Assembly (NCBI GenBank): GCA_030280995.1 | Contig: JASXTE010000012.1 | Span: forward strand, 6,953,001 to 7,017,000 | Direction: 5' to 3' | Length of the DNA: 64,000 nucleotides | DNA from: Hemileia vastatrix | Lineage: Eukaryota > Basidiomycota > Pucciniomycetes > Pucciniales > Zaghouaniaceae | Part shown: positions 10,407-21,964 of the stretch, in pieces | Numbering within the stretch: the first letter of the stretch is position 1 | Layout of the letters: each line of letters begins with the position of its first letter | The notes under the pieces: generated by a model | What the model saw: only the letters and a program-made list of their open reading frames with translations | Told to the model about the DNA's origin: nothing | Database searches by the model: none | Translations under genes and position numbers: made by a program

Positions 10407-10740
10407 AAATGAGCTTATAATAATACTGAAAAATATGATATGTCATTAAAATAATGAGTATACAAATTTTCACCCCAGTTTAAATTACTCATTTCAAAGA
10501 GATACAGGAATTATTAATTCACACTCAAGGTAAGTTCTCACTTGTCACGTTTCATTGGTGCGTCAAAGTAGTAGTTTTTATTCTCAATTACTTAAGTAGT
10601 CATATTTAGCACTAGTTAAGGAGTAAGGGCAACAAAAAATTATGGAAATATTTTGATAATATGACTCAACACTGGCTGAAACTCCTTCAATATAAAAAAT
10701 AATAATAATAAATGTTAAGGTTTTATTTTTTTAATTTTTT

Positions 10741-11720
10741 TCAAGAGTGTAGGTAAGTTGTTAATCTCCTTGGCTGGGATCCATCTTTAAAATTCAGTGG
10801 ATTTTCTTTAGACCTTGATAAATATTGAGTACCCTTCTCTTTTGTAAGAGTTCTTTCTTTTAAAACTTTAGCAACCTCATCATTATCATTTATTTCCATA
10901 GGAGTTTTATTTGGTTTCCCTCTTCTTTTTGGAAATAAATTACCATTAGATTTATAAGGTTTAATCAATGAGATTGGAAACACAGGATTTTTTCTGTCAT
11001 AAGGTGAATATAATAAAACCTCCATCACATTATCTCAAATAATTCTTTTAAAAGTAAATGGACCAACAGAAAAGTCTTTTAATTTATTTTCTCCTTATAA
11101 ATTAAAATGAATTGTAGATATTAAAACCTCATCTCCATCATGAAAAATGCTATCTTTATGAGACCTATCCCATCTCTTCTTTACATATTCAATAGCCTTT
11201 TCAATAAAACTGGATGCATGTTTTTTTATTCAGTTGTTGCATTTGAAGAGAAGGCTTAGAACCAGGATGAGCATCAATCTTGGGAAAATTAATTTTAAGT
11301 AAATGAACAGAAGTATTTGGTACATAGGTAAGCCAAAACTCAAAAGGTTTCTTTTCAGTGACTGAATGAAAAGTACTTTTGTAGGCAAATTCAAGACCAG
11401 GTAACAGAGTAACCCAATCATGAGTGAATCTTTTATTTTCCTTAAATTCTAAACCAAAAGAATGGTATCTTCTAGTGTTTTAATCTTTCATCAGTTTGGA
11501 GATGGTGAGCTGTTGAAAATTTCAATTCACGACCACAAATATCCATTAATGACATCCAAAATTCAGAAGTAAATTTTGGATCCCTGTCAGAAATAATAGC
11601 TTTGGTAAAACCAGAAATGTTAAAAATTTTCAGCCACCACAGGAAGTCTAATTCCTTTGTGTAAACCACTTTATGAGTTGGAATGATTTTACACATTTTT
11701 TTAAATTTATCTACAATTAA
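10741..11720 (-). pseudogene. Chromovirus integrase fragment (Gypsy, third family)
   Basis: Minus-strand frames at 11472-11696 give an integrase core with IISDRDPKFTSEFW and STAHHLQTD, containing the second catalytic Asp. 11230-11460 gives the following GLEF...FTHDWVTLLPGLEFAYKS-like block in shifted frames. 10741-11028 gives the C-terminal PISLIKPY module and a chromodomain-like tail (VLKERTLTKEKGTQYL). Several frameshifts and stops are present. The upstream side is cut by the CACTA-like terminus at 11722. This is the common rust/basidiomycete Gypsy type and differs from both Gypsy-A and Gypsy-B. Flanking LTR copies are in the opposite orientation and do not belong to it. Confidence 0.8.
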
Positions 11721-11721
11721 A

Positions 11722-12931
11722 ACACAATATTTGAGGGGGGACTTGCTAGCAAGTCCTCAAGTTGAAGTCAGATGGAACTCAAGTGGAACTCAAACTGAAC
11801 TTAGATAGAACTCTTACTGAATTGTTCTTGAAAACCAACTTGAACTTTTTTATAAACCTAGCAGAATCTTTTCTGGTATCATAATGAAAGTTCAATGAAC
11901 TTGTCTTAAATTTTTGATTAAAAAAGTTTCAGAAATCATTCCAAACACTGTACAAAATAAGCCCATAGTTTTGACTCAGTCTTTTAAATTATAGTTCAAG
12001 ATGGAGCTAAAAACCAATGTAAAACTTTCAATTTTTCAAGTGATATTTGTAATCAAAATTAATACTTATTTAAAATATACTGAAAGATATTAAAAATCAT
12101 ATTTAAGTATTTAATATTGTTTAAAAATTTATCAGAATTTTCCAATCTATGCATTTCAGAAAGTAATACAAAATTGGATTTTTTTGATTCAATTTTTGAT
12201 ATTTTGCAGTGATGTAACATTATTTTGGGTCAGATAAAGTAAGATTAAATATTCACATGCAAAGTAGTATTTAGTATGTAAATGTAAACTGATAATTAGT
12301 ATATATAATGAAAATGATTTTAAATATTCATCCAAGAAAAACATGCATAAAAAATTTATATTTAATATGCATATGAAAAATTCAAATTGAATACATATAT
12401 GAAATATCATAATGAATATGCATAAAAAAGTTAAATTGCATGTAAATATTAAAACTCATTGAATAAAATATTTAAAAAAAAATTCAGTATAAATTTATTT
12501 TATGTTATATTATGCAATTTTTTAAATTGACTTTATTTTATTTTATTATATTATATTTTAATACACTCATTTTATTTCATTAATTACCTCAAATTAAGTT
12601 AATTTAATTTTTATTTTATTGTATTGTATTTAATTATATTGAGTTGTATTTGGTTATGTGTTATATAACTTTATTTTATTAAACTTTATAACATTCATTT
12701 TAAAAAAATAAATTCATGATTTGATTTGATTTATCTTATATTATACCATTTTTATTTATCTTTTATCAATTCCAGATATAATACTCCTCTATGTGTCTTT
12801 TTTAAATTCAATTACATTATAATAAGTCTTAATGTCATTTAATTCATTTTATTTTATTTGATTGATGCTAGTGTATATCCATGTAGTGTCATTAAGTTTG
12901 TTTAAATTGGCTAGTGAGATCTGGTGTATGG
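11722..12931 (+). mobile_element. CACTA-like element fragment
   Basis: Starts with a degenerate ACACAATATTTGAGGGGGG and the palindrome GGACTTGCTAGCAAGTCC at 11738-11755. It then follows, in inverted orientation, the right half of the 2-kb element at 53135-55199 (for example AGATGGAGCTAAAAACCAAT, the ATGCATATGAA-rich part and the TTTTATT-rich part). It is interrupted at 12932 by an LTR copy; a continuation of its minisatellite (TGATGTATGGTGTGG) is seen at 14160-14190. No coding sequence. Confidence 0.6.
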
Positions 12932-14125
12932 TGTGGTACACACCTCGCTGTAATTCAGAAAATAACTCATTTTGAAGCAAGTGCAAAAAAGGAGTTGCTA
13001 TGAAGGATGGTTAAAAAAGTGCAATAGAGGGGTCTTCAAAAGCACAGAAAAAGTAGACTCTCCACGCACATTTATTTTTTTAGTGTAGTATGGATATAAA
13101 ATCCATGGCAAGTGAAAGTTAGAGAAAAGAGCATACTGGAATATAGAAAAATAGTATGGTATGTACTTGAGGAAATTGTGTCTAGCACTAAAGATATTGT
13201 ATGGATTTAGGAAGCAGCATCAAGTGATGGTATAGATTTCACACTTAGATAAGTTGGATGGCACTTAGATATAAGTATTCTGATACCCATTTCTGAAAGG
13301 AAGCCTGTAAGTAGGATCAAACGTGGTGCTAGAAAACAATCTATTAACAAGTGAGCCAAATATGTAGTGCTCAATGATAAGAAAATAAAGGTAAGACTCT
13401 TGATAGAGAAGGGTACTTACTCAGTGCTGAGGGTTTCATAATTAGCAGGTACTCACACAGAAAGTGCATGTTCCCATAATAAGTATAAAAAGCAGTACTG
13501 TACTTTTTATGAAGCTGAGGATCTCAGGAAGCATAGGGTATGTGTAGTGTAAGGTGCTAATAGTTGATTTTTCACAAAATATTTTAGGTGCTACTAGAAT
13601 ATACCTATACTATTGCTTTGCTTAGATTATTGTGATAATTATTTTACCATTTTAAACACACAGATTAGTGCTGAACTTGTGTACTAAAACCAGTAGGGAG
13701 AAAGAGCATAGGGGAAGGGCACTAAACATACTGTGTATATAAAAGAGAACTCACTCTATAATAAAAAGGGTTGTGAAAAAAAGTAGTGAGTAGTTAGAAA
13801 TGAGTGGATAATGTTTTGAAAAAGATATAGAGTAATTAGATTAAAGATAAAGAAAAATGTAGATATAAATTTTTTTTGTGCATAACAGGTTTACATATCC
13901 AGAAGTAGGATAACTTATATTTAAGATATATTACTTTCTTTCTCTAAGTCTCTTACAGAAAAATTCTTTCTACTCTCATTTTCTCTCACCACACTTACAT
14001 TCTTTGGTTATCATATTCTTTATAAGTTGGAGTGGAAGGATCTTCTTTTTAAATTATTTAGAGAAAGGGGAACCAGCCCATCTAAGAATGTAGCTATATC
14101 TTAGTATTATAGATATTTTCTTTCA
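12932..14125 (+). repeat. Old LTR copy of the Gypsy-A family (plus orientation), inside a CACTA-like element
   Basis: TGTGGTACACACC at 12932 to TTTCA at about 14125 aligns block by block with 9096-10406 and, in reverse, with the Gypsy-A LTRs. Sequence either side (…GATCTGGTGTATGG and ACAACAGCCATTGATCAG) belongs to the minisatellite of the CACTA-like family, so this is an insertion into that repeat. The 5' LTR of Gypsy-A (36965) also ends against such minisatellite sequence. Confidence 0.65.
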
Positions 14126-15281
14126 ACAACAGCCATTGATCAGATTTCAGAGGAATAAAATTGGATGTGATACTCTGATGTATGGTGTGGTAATCTAAAG
14201 ATTAGTAAGGCATTTAATTTTATTAAAATGGATCTTTGGGGAATTATTTTTGAGATTGTAAATGCCGATCTAATTTTAAAATGGTTATATTAAATAAATT
14301 AAGTATTAAAAGTGGTCAAAAAGAATTGATTGTACAGGTCAAGACTTAAAAAATAATTACAAGACATTAAATTTAAGTATAGGTCTAAAAGTGCATGAAA
14401 TTTAAGGTCAGGATTCACAAGAACCTTAGAGTATTCTTCTGGAATTTATACTATTTCTCTACTATTTTTAATAATTTTATAAAGTATTTTTAATTATTTT
14501 TAATTTTTCATAATTTTCTTTACTTTGATAAATTTTTACTAGGTGAAGAAAGCTTTGCAGACTAAAAAAAGTAGAATAAAATATAAAGGAGAAGTAGCTC
14601 TATCATCTGTAATTTTTCTAGATTTTTTATAAGTATTTTAAAGGTTCTAATTGAGTCTAAAAGTCTGTAAAAGCTCTGGAATTTTCTGGACAAGCTCCAG
14701 AATGCTCCGGTTAGAGAAAGTACGGCACATGACTTACTATGCATATAAAGCCTGTAGACTAAAAATTAGAGATCATAAGGAATTATAACATCATACAACT
14801 AGTAATCACAAAAATTCATATTTTAACAATCATTAATTATTTTTCATAAAAAATTATAAAAATTTTAATACCCTTATAAATATAACACTTTTATATAACA
14901 ATTTATTAAATTAACTCATAAGCATTAATATTAACTTATAGAGTACCATTTTAAAGTTCTCATCATCAGGGATCTAATTAAAACAACTAATTCTTATAGA
15001 AATTAAAGCTTCATAAAAATATACTATTCAATCATTTATATAACTTTTCTAAATACAACATCACTGTTGTGTTTTTCAACCTCATTATAAAGAACACAGA
15101 TTATACATCTCAACACCCCTATTAACATATATATTGTTGATCATTTCATAGCAAGAAGATTTTAAAGCTTAATTAATTGTGAACTCTTTATTTACTTAAA
15201 GTGACAGGTTATTCTTCAATTTATCTAGCTCCCTTGGATTCTGCTTAGAGCAAGGAAAATGTATGAGTCTTTCTACAATGG
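14126..15281. other. AT-rich stretch without genes
   Basis: The first 70 bases look like CACTA-like minisatellite. The rest shows no reading frame, TIR or LTR that I recognise. It forms the outer flank of Gypsy-A. Confidence 0.4.
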
Positions 15282-15410
15282 TGTAGGGAAGAAAAAGTTC
15301 TATAATACTAAGCTATAGAAACAATTCCAAGATGGGTTGGTTCTCCTTCCTAAATATAAATTTTGAAAAGAAGCTCCTTCCACTCTAATATTTTAAGACA
15401 GTGATAGCAC
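15282..15410 (-). repeat. Gypsy-A 3' LTR, distal piece
   Basis: Matches 35553-35684 of the 5' LTR (TTCTATAATACTAAGCTATAG, the GGTTGGTTCTCCTTC block and CTCCTTCCACTCTAATATTT). It stops at the AGCAC target site of Gypsy-B and resumes at 24065. Confidence 0.85.
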
Positions 15411-16224
15411 TGTCACCGGACGACCTATGCACAAGTTTGAGGGTTTTCCTGCGAAGGTGAAATGGATGAAGGAGTTTAGAGACTTCTTTGAAGTACAGAG
15501 GAAATACTCGAGGAAGTGATTCAAAGATGGCTCAAAGGAAAAACTACTGCTTTGAGATATGTTCAATAAGAATTATAATATAATTTAAAGGTAATATTAA
15601 TATTCTTAAGATTTCATAAAGGGTTGGAAACTCAATAATCAATTATTTAAGATTTAGAAATGATTACTGAGAAAAATAAGGAAATTTAAAATAATGATGA
15701 TTTAACCTAAAGCTTTACCACTATTAACTATATATACGTTTTTTATAATTTAATCCTAAAGAAATATCGAACCACAATCCAACCCCTTTTATATCCATTA
15801 CTCTTCCTCACATTGAACTCATACCCATCCATCATTCCGCACACCACAGACCACCAAAATTACACCCGTTACACCTGAACCCTCCTCACTAACATCTGTT
15901 AACCCTTTAATCCTCCACTAACCATCCCGTCCATGCTCACTACCCCTTTTAATAACCCACAGATACTTAATAAACCTTTTAGTGGACTATTACATTAACT
16001 ATTGCACTGTGCGTCGCTTATTGAGGAAAAGACTAAAACACACTATTGAGAGATTGACTAATTTAGATTTAAAGTTTAGACTGGTGCGGTTGAATAGTGA
16101 GTACACAAAGGAAAGTCGCAGTTGCTATGTAGAATTGTTTTCTGTGCTTTGAGCATGGATATAGACCTCTGTATTATTAATTTAATAAGTTGCTTTTACC
16201 TTTAGTGTCACATGGCACATGACA
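15411..16224 (-). repeat. Gypsy-B 3' LTR
   Basis: 814 bp, same length as the 5' LTR and very similar by eye, with scattered substitutions, so insertion is not ancient. It ends with short inverted repeats TGTCA/TGACA. The internal sequence next to it does not show an obvious polypurine tract. Confidence 0.9.
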
Positions 16225-16234
16225 GATTCCAGGG

Positions 16235-16240
16235 TATAAA
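16235..16240 (+). promoter_or_regulatory. TATA box for the antisense gene of Gypsy-B
   Basis: GGGTATAAAACGCG lies 11 bases inside the 3' LTR boundary and 82 bases upstream of the ATG at 16322, with a pyrimidine-rich leader between. Spacing and context suit a plus-strand promoter. Inferred from sequence only. Confidence 0.5.
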
Positions 16241-16321
16241 ACGCGAGCTCCATTGAGCATGAGACATATTTTTCCCACACTACTTTCTTTCAATTCTTCT
16301 TTTAATTATTTTATATTTATT

Positions 16322-17261
16322 ATGTCAACTTGTCCTACCCCAACTCCCATGCCTCCACACCCCAAAGCAGATGGTGTAATTGTTACCCGGAAATATTCTC
16401 AAGCCTGCACAGCCTGAAAATCAATGAAATATTTGTGTGTTGAAAGCACGGCTACACAAGGTCCTTTCCAGAAGTACGAGTTTTGCCGCTGGAGACGGGT
16501 GATGTGTGATGCAATATCAAAAAATGCAGACATCAAACAACAGTTTATGAGAACCAAATACTGGGTAATACTGAAGACAAAAAAGGTGTTCAAAGATATC
16601 TGGGACGTGTTGGTTGGGGAAATTCAGTCAGATGAAGAGATTGAGGAGGAGGTTGAGGATACCGTGGCAGCCTGGGTAACCCAGGCCACAGGTAAAAAAC
16701 GAAGGGTGGATGAAGAAGATGAGGATGAAGTCCACATCTTGAGACGGACGCCAAAAAAGTGGCGGATGTTCATCCAAGATGTCGAAGAGGAGAAGGAAGT
16801 GACGGTGGAAGTCACCCCAAAATTATTTTTATAGGATGACCCATTTTTCAAAGTAATTCTGCTTTTCTTTTATTTTCAAAAATTTTGTTACTGATGACCG
16901 TATGTTTTAGAATTCAGATGTCATCGGGGAAGCTCTAATTATGGAAGCTGCGCCATTGCTGCCAGTTGACAAAAATCAACCAGTGATTGATTTGAGGGAG
17001 GACAGCAAAGAAACTCTTGACCAGGTATGGTCAAAGAAACCTTGGCAGGGTCGACAAGCTCAATTCATCGAAGATTTAAGTGGTGAGGTTGACAAGATTG
17101 TCAACACCGCCTCCTTCGATGTGGAAGAAGAATTACTGGAGATTGGAGAAGTGGTACCGGTAGGAGAGGAGGAGGTATTTGAGAAATGCAGGAAGGAAAT
17201 AAGGGCGGTTTTGGAAAAAAAGAATAAATTGGTTCAGGAGAAAATACAGGAGAAAATTTGA
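16322..17261 (+). pseudogene. Antisense Cys-containing gene of Gypsy-B (2 exons)
   Basis: It runs opposite to gag-pol, starting 98 bp inside the 3' LTR. Exon 1 is 16322-16852, exon 2 is 16911-17261, with a 58-bp GT-AG intron that has a CTGAT branch-point-like motif; both exons are in phase 0. The product would be about 293 residues. The N-terminus is Pro-rich, followed by a Cys cluster (ACTA-stop-KSMKYLC, then EFCRWRRVMC). The in-frame TGA at codon 32 sits exactly where a CX2CX6C pattern needs a Cys. The middle is very acidic (EEIEEEVEDT) with a KKRR patch; exon 2 is acidic and helical. A TAG at 16832-16834 is a second nonsense codon. This looks like a nuclear or nucleic-acid-binding protein, but I do not recognise a named family. 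The GAL4-like half cluster is only a resemblance. Confidence 0.6.
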
Positions 17262-18115
17262 AATGGAAAGAGAAAAAAAGAAAGAAAGAGGGAAGGAAGA
17301 AAAGTAGAAAGCGATTTGTGTATTTATTTATTTATTTTATTTTGTTGTTTAATTGAAATTTTGATATATATTTTATAAGATTTCGAGAAAGAAAAAAAAA
17401 GGAAAAAAGAAAAGATTTGAATAAAATTTTGTTTCAAATTTTGAAAGAAGGAAAGAAAGAATGTTTAACTGAGGAAATTTTAGTTTAAGTTTTGAAAAGA
17501 AAAATTTAAGTAAGAAAAAAAATAGTTGATTGAAACAATTTCGTTTGAAATGAAAATTTAATGAGAGAAAAATTTGTTATTGGTGAAAGTTTATTTATTG
17601 AAGTTTTTGAGGAATTATGGTTATTTGAAAAAGAAAGAAGAAAAATAGTTTTGAAAAAAAGAATTTGAAAGAAAGAAGAAATTTGTTCCAAGAATTTTAA
17701 AAGAGAGATTTAAAGGTTGAAGTGAAATTTGAGAAAGATTGTTGCATTGAGTTCATGAAAAATTTTGATAGTTCAAAGAAAAAGAAATAAGGGAAAAGAA
17801 GAAAAGTTTGAAAGGAGAAAAAGAAAGACGATTAAAGGAATTTTTTTTTTAAGATTTTATTTTAATGAAGTTTAAGATTTTATTTTTATTATTTTATTTT
17901 ATTTTATTTTATTTTATTTTATTTTTTAAATTAATTTAATTTAATTTTAGTTTTATTTTATTTTATTTTATTTTATTTATTTTAATTTATTTCTTTATTT
18001 TTTAAATAAGGTTGAAAAAAAAACTTTTGAGAAGAAGAAAGAAGAAAAGAGAAAAAAGAGAAAAAATAAAAGAGAGTTCTAAGGTTTTGGTTTTAAAGGA
18101 TATTTAAAATGAAAA
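17262..18115 (+). other. Cytosine-depleted stretch with (TTTTA)n tracts
   Basis: About 850 bases downstream of the antisense gene consist mostly of A, G and T on the plus strand; C is rare. It includes GAAAGA-type purine runs and two (TTTTA)n blocks at 17880-17980. No coding sequence is recognised. It separates the antisense gene from the end of pol, so it could be a shared 3' region. Confidence 0.6.
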
Positions 18116-18120
18116 GATTT

Positions 18121-18365
18121 TAGGAGTTCAGGGGCGTTAGAAACATTGATGGCTGGTTACCAGGATGTTTTGTCTGAGTCATTGAGGAAGTCTTCCCATT
18201 CCACGAGGTATTTAAGTTTTCCCTTGCGCATTCATGAATCAAGGATATGAGTTACTTCCCACTCTAGATGATCTTCTAATTTGACCGGTTCCGGAGGAGG
18301 TTGGTTCCTGCCCAAGTATGTTTCTTGAGCCAGTTCCAGGAGAGATATGTGAAAAACAGGGTGAA
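18121..18365 (-). pseudogene. Gypsy-B integrase tail and chromodomain
   Basis: Read on the minus strand: HPVFHISLLE (the conserved module before the chromodomain), then HLEWEVTHILDS, GKLKYLVEWEDFLNDSD and TSW. This is a chromodomain with its aromatic cage residues largely visible (WEV, YLVEW, W). Chromodomains steer chromovirus integration to marked chromatin. Two stops interrupt it: TGA after ILDS and TAA after TSW. The MITE at 18369-18629 separates it from the rest of integrase. Confidence 0.85.
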
Positions 18366-18368
18366 TAG

Positions 18369-18629
18369 CACTACGCAATATAGGGGGTGGACTTGCTAGC
18401 AAGTCCCCAATCTGAACTCAGACAGAACTCAGATGGAACTCAGACTGAACTCATAATATACTCATACTGAACTCTACCTGAAGACCCACCTAAAACTGTT
18501 CTTCTGAGTGGTGTTCATCCCTGATTGTATGGTTCCTTTATCAATAGCTCAATGTGTGTTCAATCTGTGGTGAATTTGAGTCCAAGGTTGCGGACTTGCT
18601 AACAAGTCCACCCCCCCTATTGTGCGGTG
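18369..18629 (+). mobile_element. CACTA-like MITE (261 bp) inside Gypsy-B integrase
   Basis: Ends CACTACGCAATATAGGGGG and CCCCCTATTGTGCGGTG are inverted repeats of about 45 bp. Each contains a GGACTTGCTAGCAAGTCC-type palindrome (18389-18406; the right copy has one change). Target duplication TAG at 18366-18368 and 18630-18632. The interior has tandem GAACTCAGA-like repeats and no coding capacity. A 3-bp duplication and CAC ends are CACTA-superfamily features. Confidence 0.9.
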
Positions 18630-18632
18630 TAG

Positions 18633-19780
18633 CCTGCTATTTAGGAGGTAGCTTGAGTCGAAATGCAGTATTAGAGACTTCGGAGTTGATTTTGAATTAT
18701 CCCAAGCGCCTTTTGGCCAGTTTCTTTGATGGTCAAGTTGTTTGAATGTTTCGTGCATCAAGCCATACTTTGTCGCCTGGTTTAAAGGAAGGAGCAGATT
18801 GTCGATGTTTGTCGGCCTGTTCCTTGTACCTTTGAATCACTAATTCCAAGTTTGATTTAAGTTCTTCTTGGAGTCGTGATATGGTTCTTAGATAATGTTC
18901 CGCAGGATGACTAGTTCCTACATGGATTGAGTTGAATTGAGGATGTCTTCCATAAACCGTTTTGAAAGGAGATTGTTGTGTTGAAGAATGAGTAGAGTTA
19001 TTATAAGCAAATTCGGCCAATGGTAACCATGTGGTCCAATTGTCTTGTTGGTAACTGACTTACATTCAAAGGTATTTTTTGAGGATTTGGTTGACCCTTT
19101 CCATTTGCCCATCGGTTTCAGGATGATAGGCCGTGGAGAGATTCCTCGTGATATTGAGTTGTCAACACAATTGAGTCCAGAATGTGGATACAAAAAATGA
19201 GCCTCTATCTGAAATAATATCATTAGGTAAGCCATGTTTGGAAAATACATATTCTAGAAACAATTTTGACAAATCTTCTGCTGTAGCAGTAGTAGTGGTT
19301 TTAATGAAAATAGACATCTATGAAAATCTATCTACTATTACTAATATAGCATCAAAATTATTAGAAAAAGGAAGTTGAGAAATAAAATCCATCGATAAAG
19401 ATTCCCAAGGTTTAGAGGGAATAGGAAGTGGTTGAAGCAACCCATGCTTCCGGTGACGGTGAGCCTTATTCCTATTAGATTCGTAACAAGATCTTATATA
19501 GGCTTTGATTTCTCTGGTCATTCCTGGCCAGAAGAAATCCCTCGCTATTAACTGGTAGGTTTTATCAACCCCAAAATGACCAGCTAATGGAGAATCATGT
19601 CAACTATTGAAAATCCATAACTTTATTTCATTATTATTGGGTATGACTACTCTACCTTCAAAAACTAATAGACCAGATTCAATACTAAAACTTTTGGCCC
19701 CTTGCTTCAAGAGTATTTTGTCTTTTATCCCTAAACAATAATTGTCTTTCAACTGAGCTTTGAGGATGTTGGATAGTGGG
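18633..19780 (-). pseudogene. Gypsy-B integrase (zinc-binding domain, catalytic core, C-terminal part)
   Basis: In order on the minus strand: the HHCC-like domain (HDSPLAGHFGVDKT…SCYES, where a second Cys has become Ser), the core with MDFISQLP and VIVDRFS (first Asp in the core) and the IISDRGSFF block (second Asp). These are followed by [16 protein letters not shown], which contains the catalytic Glu, then WLPLAEFAYNNSTHSS and PGDKVWLDARN. It integrates element cDNA. At least six in-frame stops interrupt it, several of them TGA (near 19160, 19050 and 19600). The reading continues, after the MITE, into the chromodomain. Confidence 0.88.
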
Positions 19781-19782
19781 TT

Positions 19783-20300
19783 TCAAAAAGATTGAATTGT
19801 CATTGAATTAAGTTGATGAGTCGTTAACATTGATTTGTTGAAAATTGATTTCACATTTTCTGTGTTCTTGTCAGCAAATGCGTCCCCCCGCTGTGGGTAA
19901 ACGTTGTTCCGACATGACAGGATATCTGGGACAATGCAGTTCTTACCTGGGAGATAGGAAATAGAAAAAGGAAATTCTGACAAAAATTCAGCCCACCTGG
20001 CTTGACATCTGGTTAACACTTTCGAAGACATAAAGTATTTCAAAGCATTATGGTCAGTTAGGATTTGAAAAGGACTATCTAGGCTGAGAAGAAAAGAGCA
20101 CCATTTTTTAAGACAATGAATAATAGATAAAAGCTCCTTGTCATGAATTTCATAATTTAATTCTGCCGTAATGAGTTTGCGTGACTCAAAAGCAACAGGA
20201 TGAAACAATTTTGTTTCAGGATTGAATTGAGAAATGACCCCTAAAATAGCATAATTGCTAGCATCTATCTCAACTATTGTTGAAGCAGAAGGATCAAAGT
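19783..20300 (-). pseudogene. Gypsy-B RNase H domain
   Basis: The minus strand gives EIDASNYAILGVISQ, VAFESRKLITAELNYEIHDKELL and ILTDHNALKYF, then the RWAEFLSEF and YLPGKN blocks. This is the standard Ty3/Gypsy RNase H with its catalytic Asp/Glu positions present. A TGA separates it from RT (near 20300), and another TGA lies after IQSF (near 19780). Confidence 0.88.
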
Positions 20301-20301
20301 G

Positions 20302-21960
20302 TCAAAGAATTGGAGCTGTGGTAAACGCAGTCTTCAATGCTTCAAATTCCTTTTGTGCTGTAGAAGTAAAAACAAAAGGAATATCTTTTCTAAGAAGAGA
20401 GGTAAGATTGGAAATATTTTTGGAGTAATCTTTAATAAATCTTCTATTGAAATTGGCAAAACCCAAAAATCTTTGGAGGGATTTAACGGTTTTGGGCTGA
20501 GGCCATTCCAGCATTTTTTTGACCTTTTTGTTGTCCATGACTAAACTATCAGTAGACAACGTAAAACCCAAAAAATCAATAGATTTAAGATGGAATTTGC
20601 ATTTATTGTGCTTGGCGTAGAGACCGTGATCTCAAAGGCAATTTAGAACCTGTCAAACATGATGAATATGTTCATCTAGTGTCTTCGATAAAATTAAAAT
20701 ATTGTCTAAGTAGACAACAACATCTTGAAAGATGTCATTAATAAAATTTTGAAAAGTAGATGGTGCGTTACATAATCCAAAAGGCATTACTAAATATTCA
20801 AAACTACCAAATCTAGTGTGCATTGCAGTCAGTGGTTCATGACCTTCTGCAATGCAAATAAGATTATAAGCGCCTCAAAGATCAATTTTAGAAAATAAAT
20901 TAGCACCATTAAAAAGGGTAAGAAGCAATGACATAGGAGGAACTGGATATGCATTTTTCTTAGTGACTGTGTTGAGCTTTCTATAGTCAACACACAACCT
21001 AAGGCTACCGTCTTTTTTCTTTACAAAAAGAACAGGGGAGCCGGTTGGAGATTTAGTGGCTCTGATGAAACCTTTGGCTAAATTCTCTGCAATGTAGTCT
21101 CGAAGAACTTGAGATTCGTCTTTCAATAAAGAATATACAGGACCTGCCAGAGGTACTGGACCTATTAGCTCTACTTGATGGCCGTAGGGTCGATGAGGTG
21201 GTAATGTATCGGCCTTGCAGATTGAGAAAACATAAAGGAAATCATGATAGATTTCCGGTAGAGTTGATTTAATGGCTTCAACGTTGATTTGGTTGTCCTC
21301 ATCATCTTTGAGAGAATCTGTCGAGGGAAGACCAGAATTGAAAGAGCATAATTCAACTACTTCAAAGCAATTTAAATCCTCTTCAAGTGAAGTGATTGAG
21401 CTAGAAGGGTTAGCCAATTTTTCATTTAGAGAAAGATCAGATGCTTGCAAGTCATCTGGCAGATATTTGTCCTCTAGCAGGACATTGTCAGGCGGGTTGT
21501 TTAACTCCCTATTGACCTTCATTGAAGAATCAGAAATATACTTAGTGCGTGGGGTGATCAATCCCCATGACCAATCAATTTCAGGATTCCAATGCATAAA
21601 AAAGTCATGGCCAAGGATGGTATCATCCATTCTTGGGGAATCCAAGACTGATAATTCCCACTTGAAGGGGGGAAAATTCAGAAAGTTGAAAACCCATAAA
21701 ACTTTCTTACTTACCCAATATTTGGGCTCCTCTGATTTGACCAAATAAATTTGAGTTCGATCAATATCTGTGAATGTCAGCTTTAACTTCTCAGCAAAAT
21801 ATAAACTGACAAAAGAAATTGAAGCTCCAGAGTCTATAAGACAACTGAAGGGGGTATCCTCCTTGAAAAGAATGAATCTCAAGCGGTTTAAGGCAACTCC
21901 AGTCCTTAAGACATGGAGGTTCTTTGCACTGGGAGAGATAAGATAGTTTGCTTTGCACAC
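20302..21960 (-). pseudogene. Gypsy-B protease and reverse transcriptase
   Basis: The upstream part (21960-21500) holds an aspartic protease with LIDSGAS. RT follows: [40 protein letters not shown], then after TGA the GAYNL block, [13 protein letters not shown], and the catalytic motif at 20701-20712 reading YLDN instead of YxDD. The thumb and connection run to 20302 (FLGFANFNRRFI). Stops: TGA after KIDL (the family residue is Arg) and two TGAs near 20640. Loss of the second catalytic Asp plus the stops make the enzyme inactive. Confidence 0.9.
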
Positions 21961-21964
21961 AAGT

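Noticed and set aside
9096..14125. One LTR element with LTRs at 9096 and 12932 and an integrase between
   Set aside because: The integrase fragment is antisense to both LTR copies, belongs to another Gypsy family, and a CACTA-like terminus cuts the interval.
16322..16510. Complete GAL4-type Zn2Cys6 transcription factor
   Set aside because: Only one CX2CX6C half can be argued, and one of its Cys codons is a TGA; the second half does not fit the spacing.
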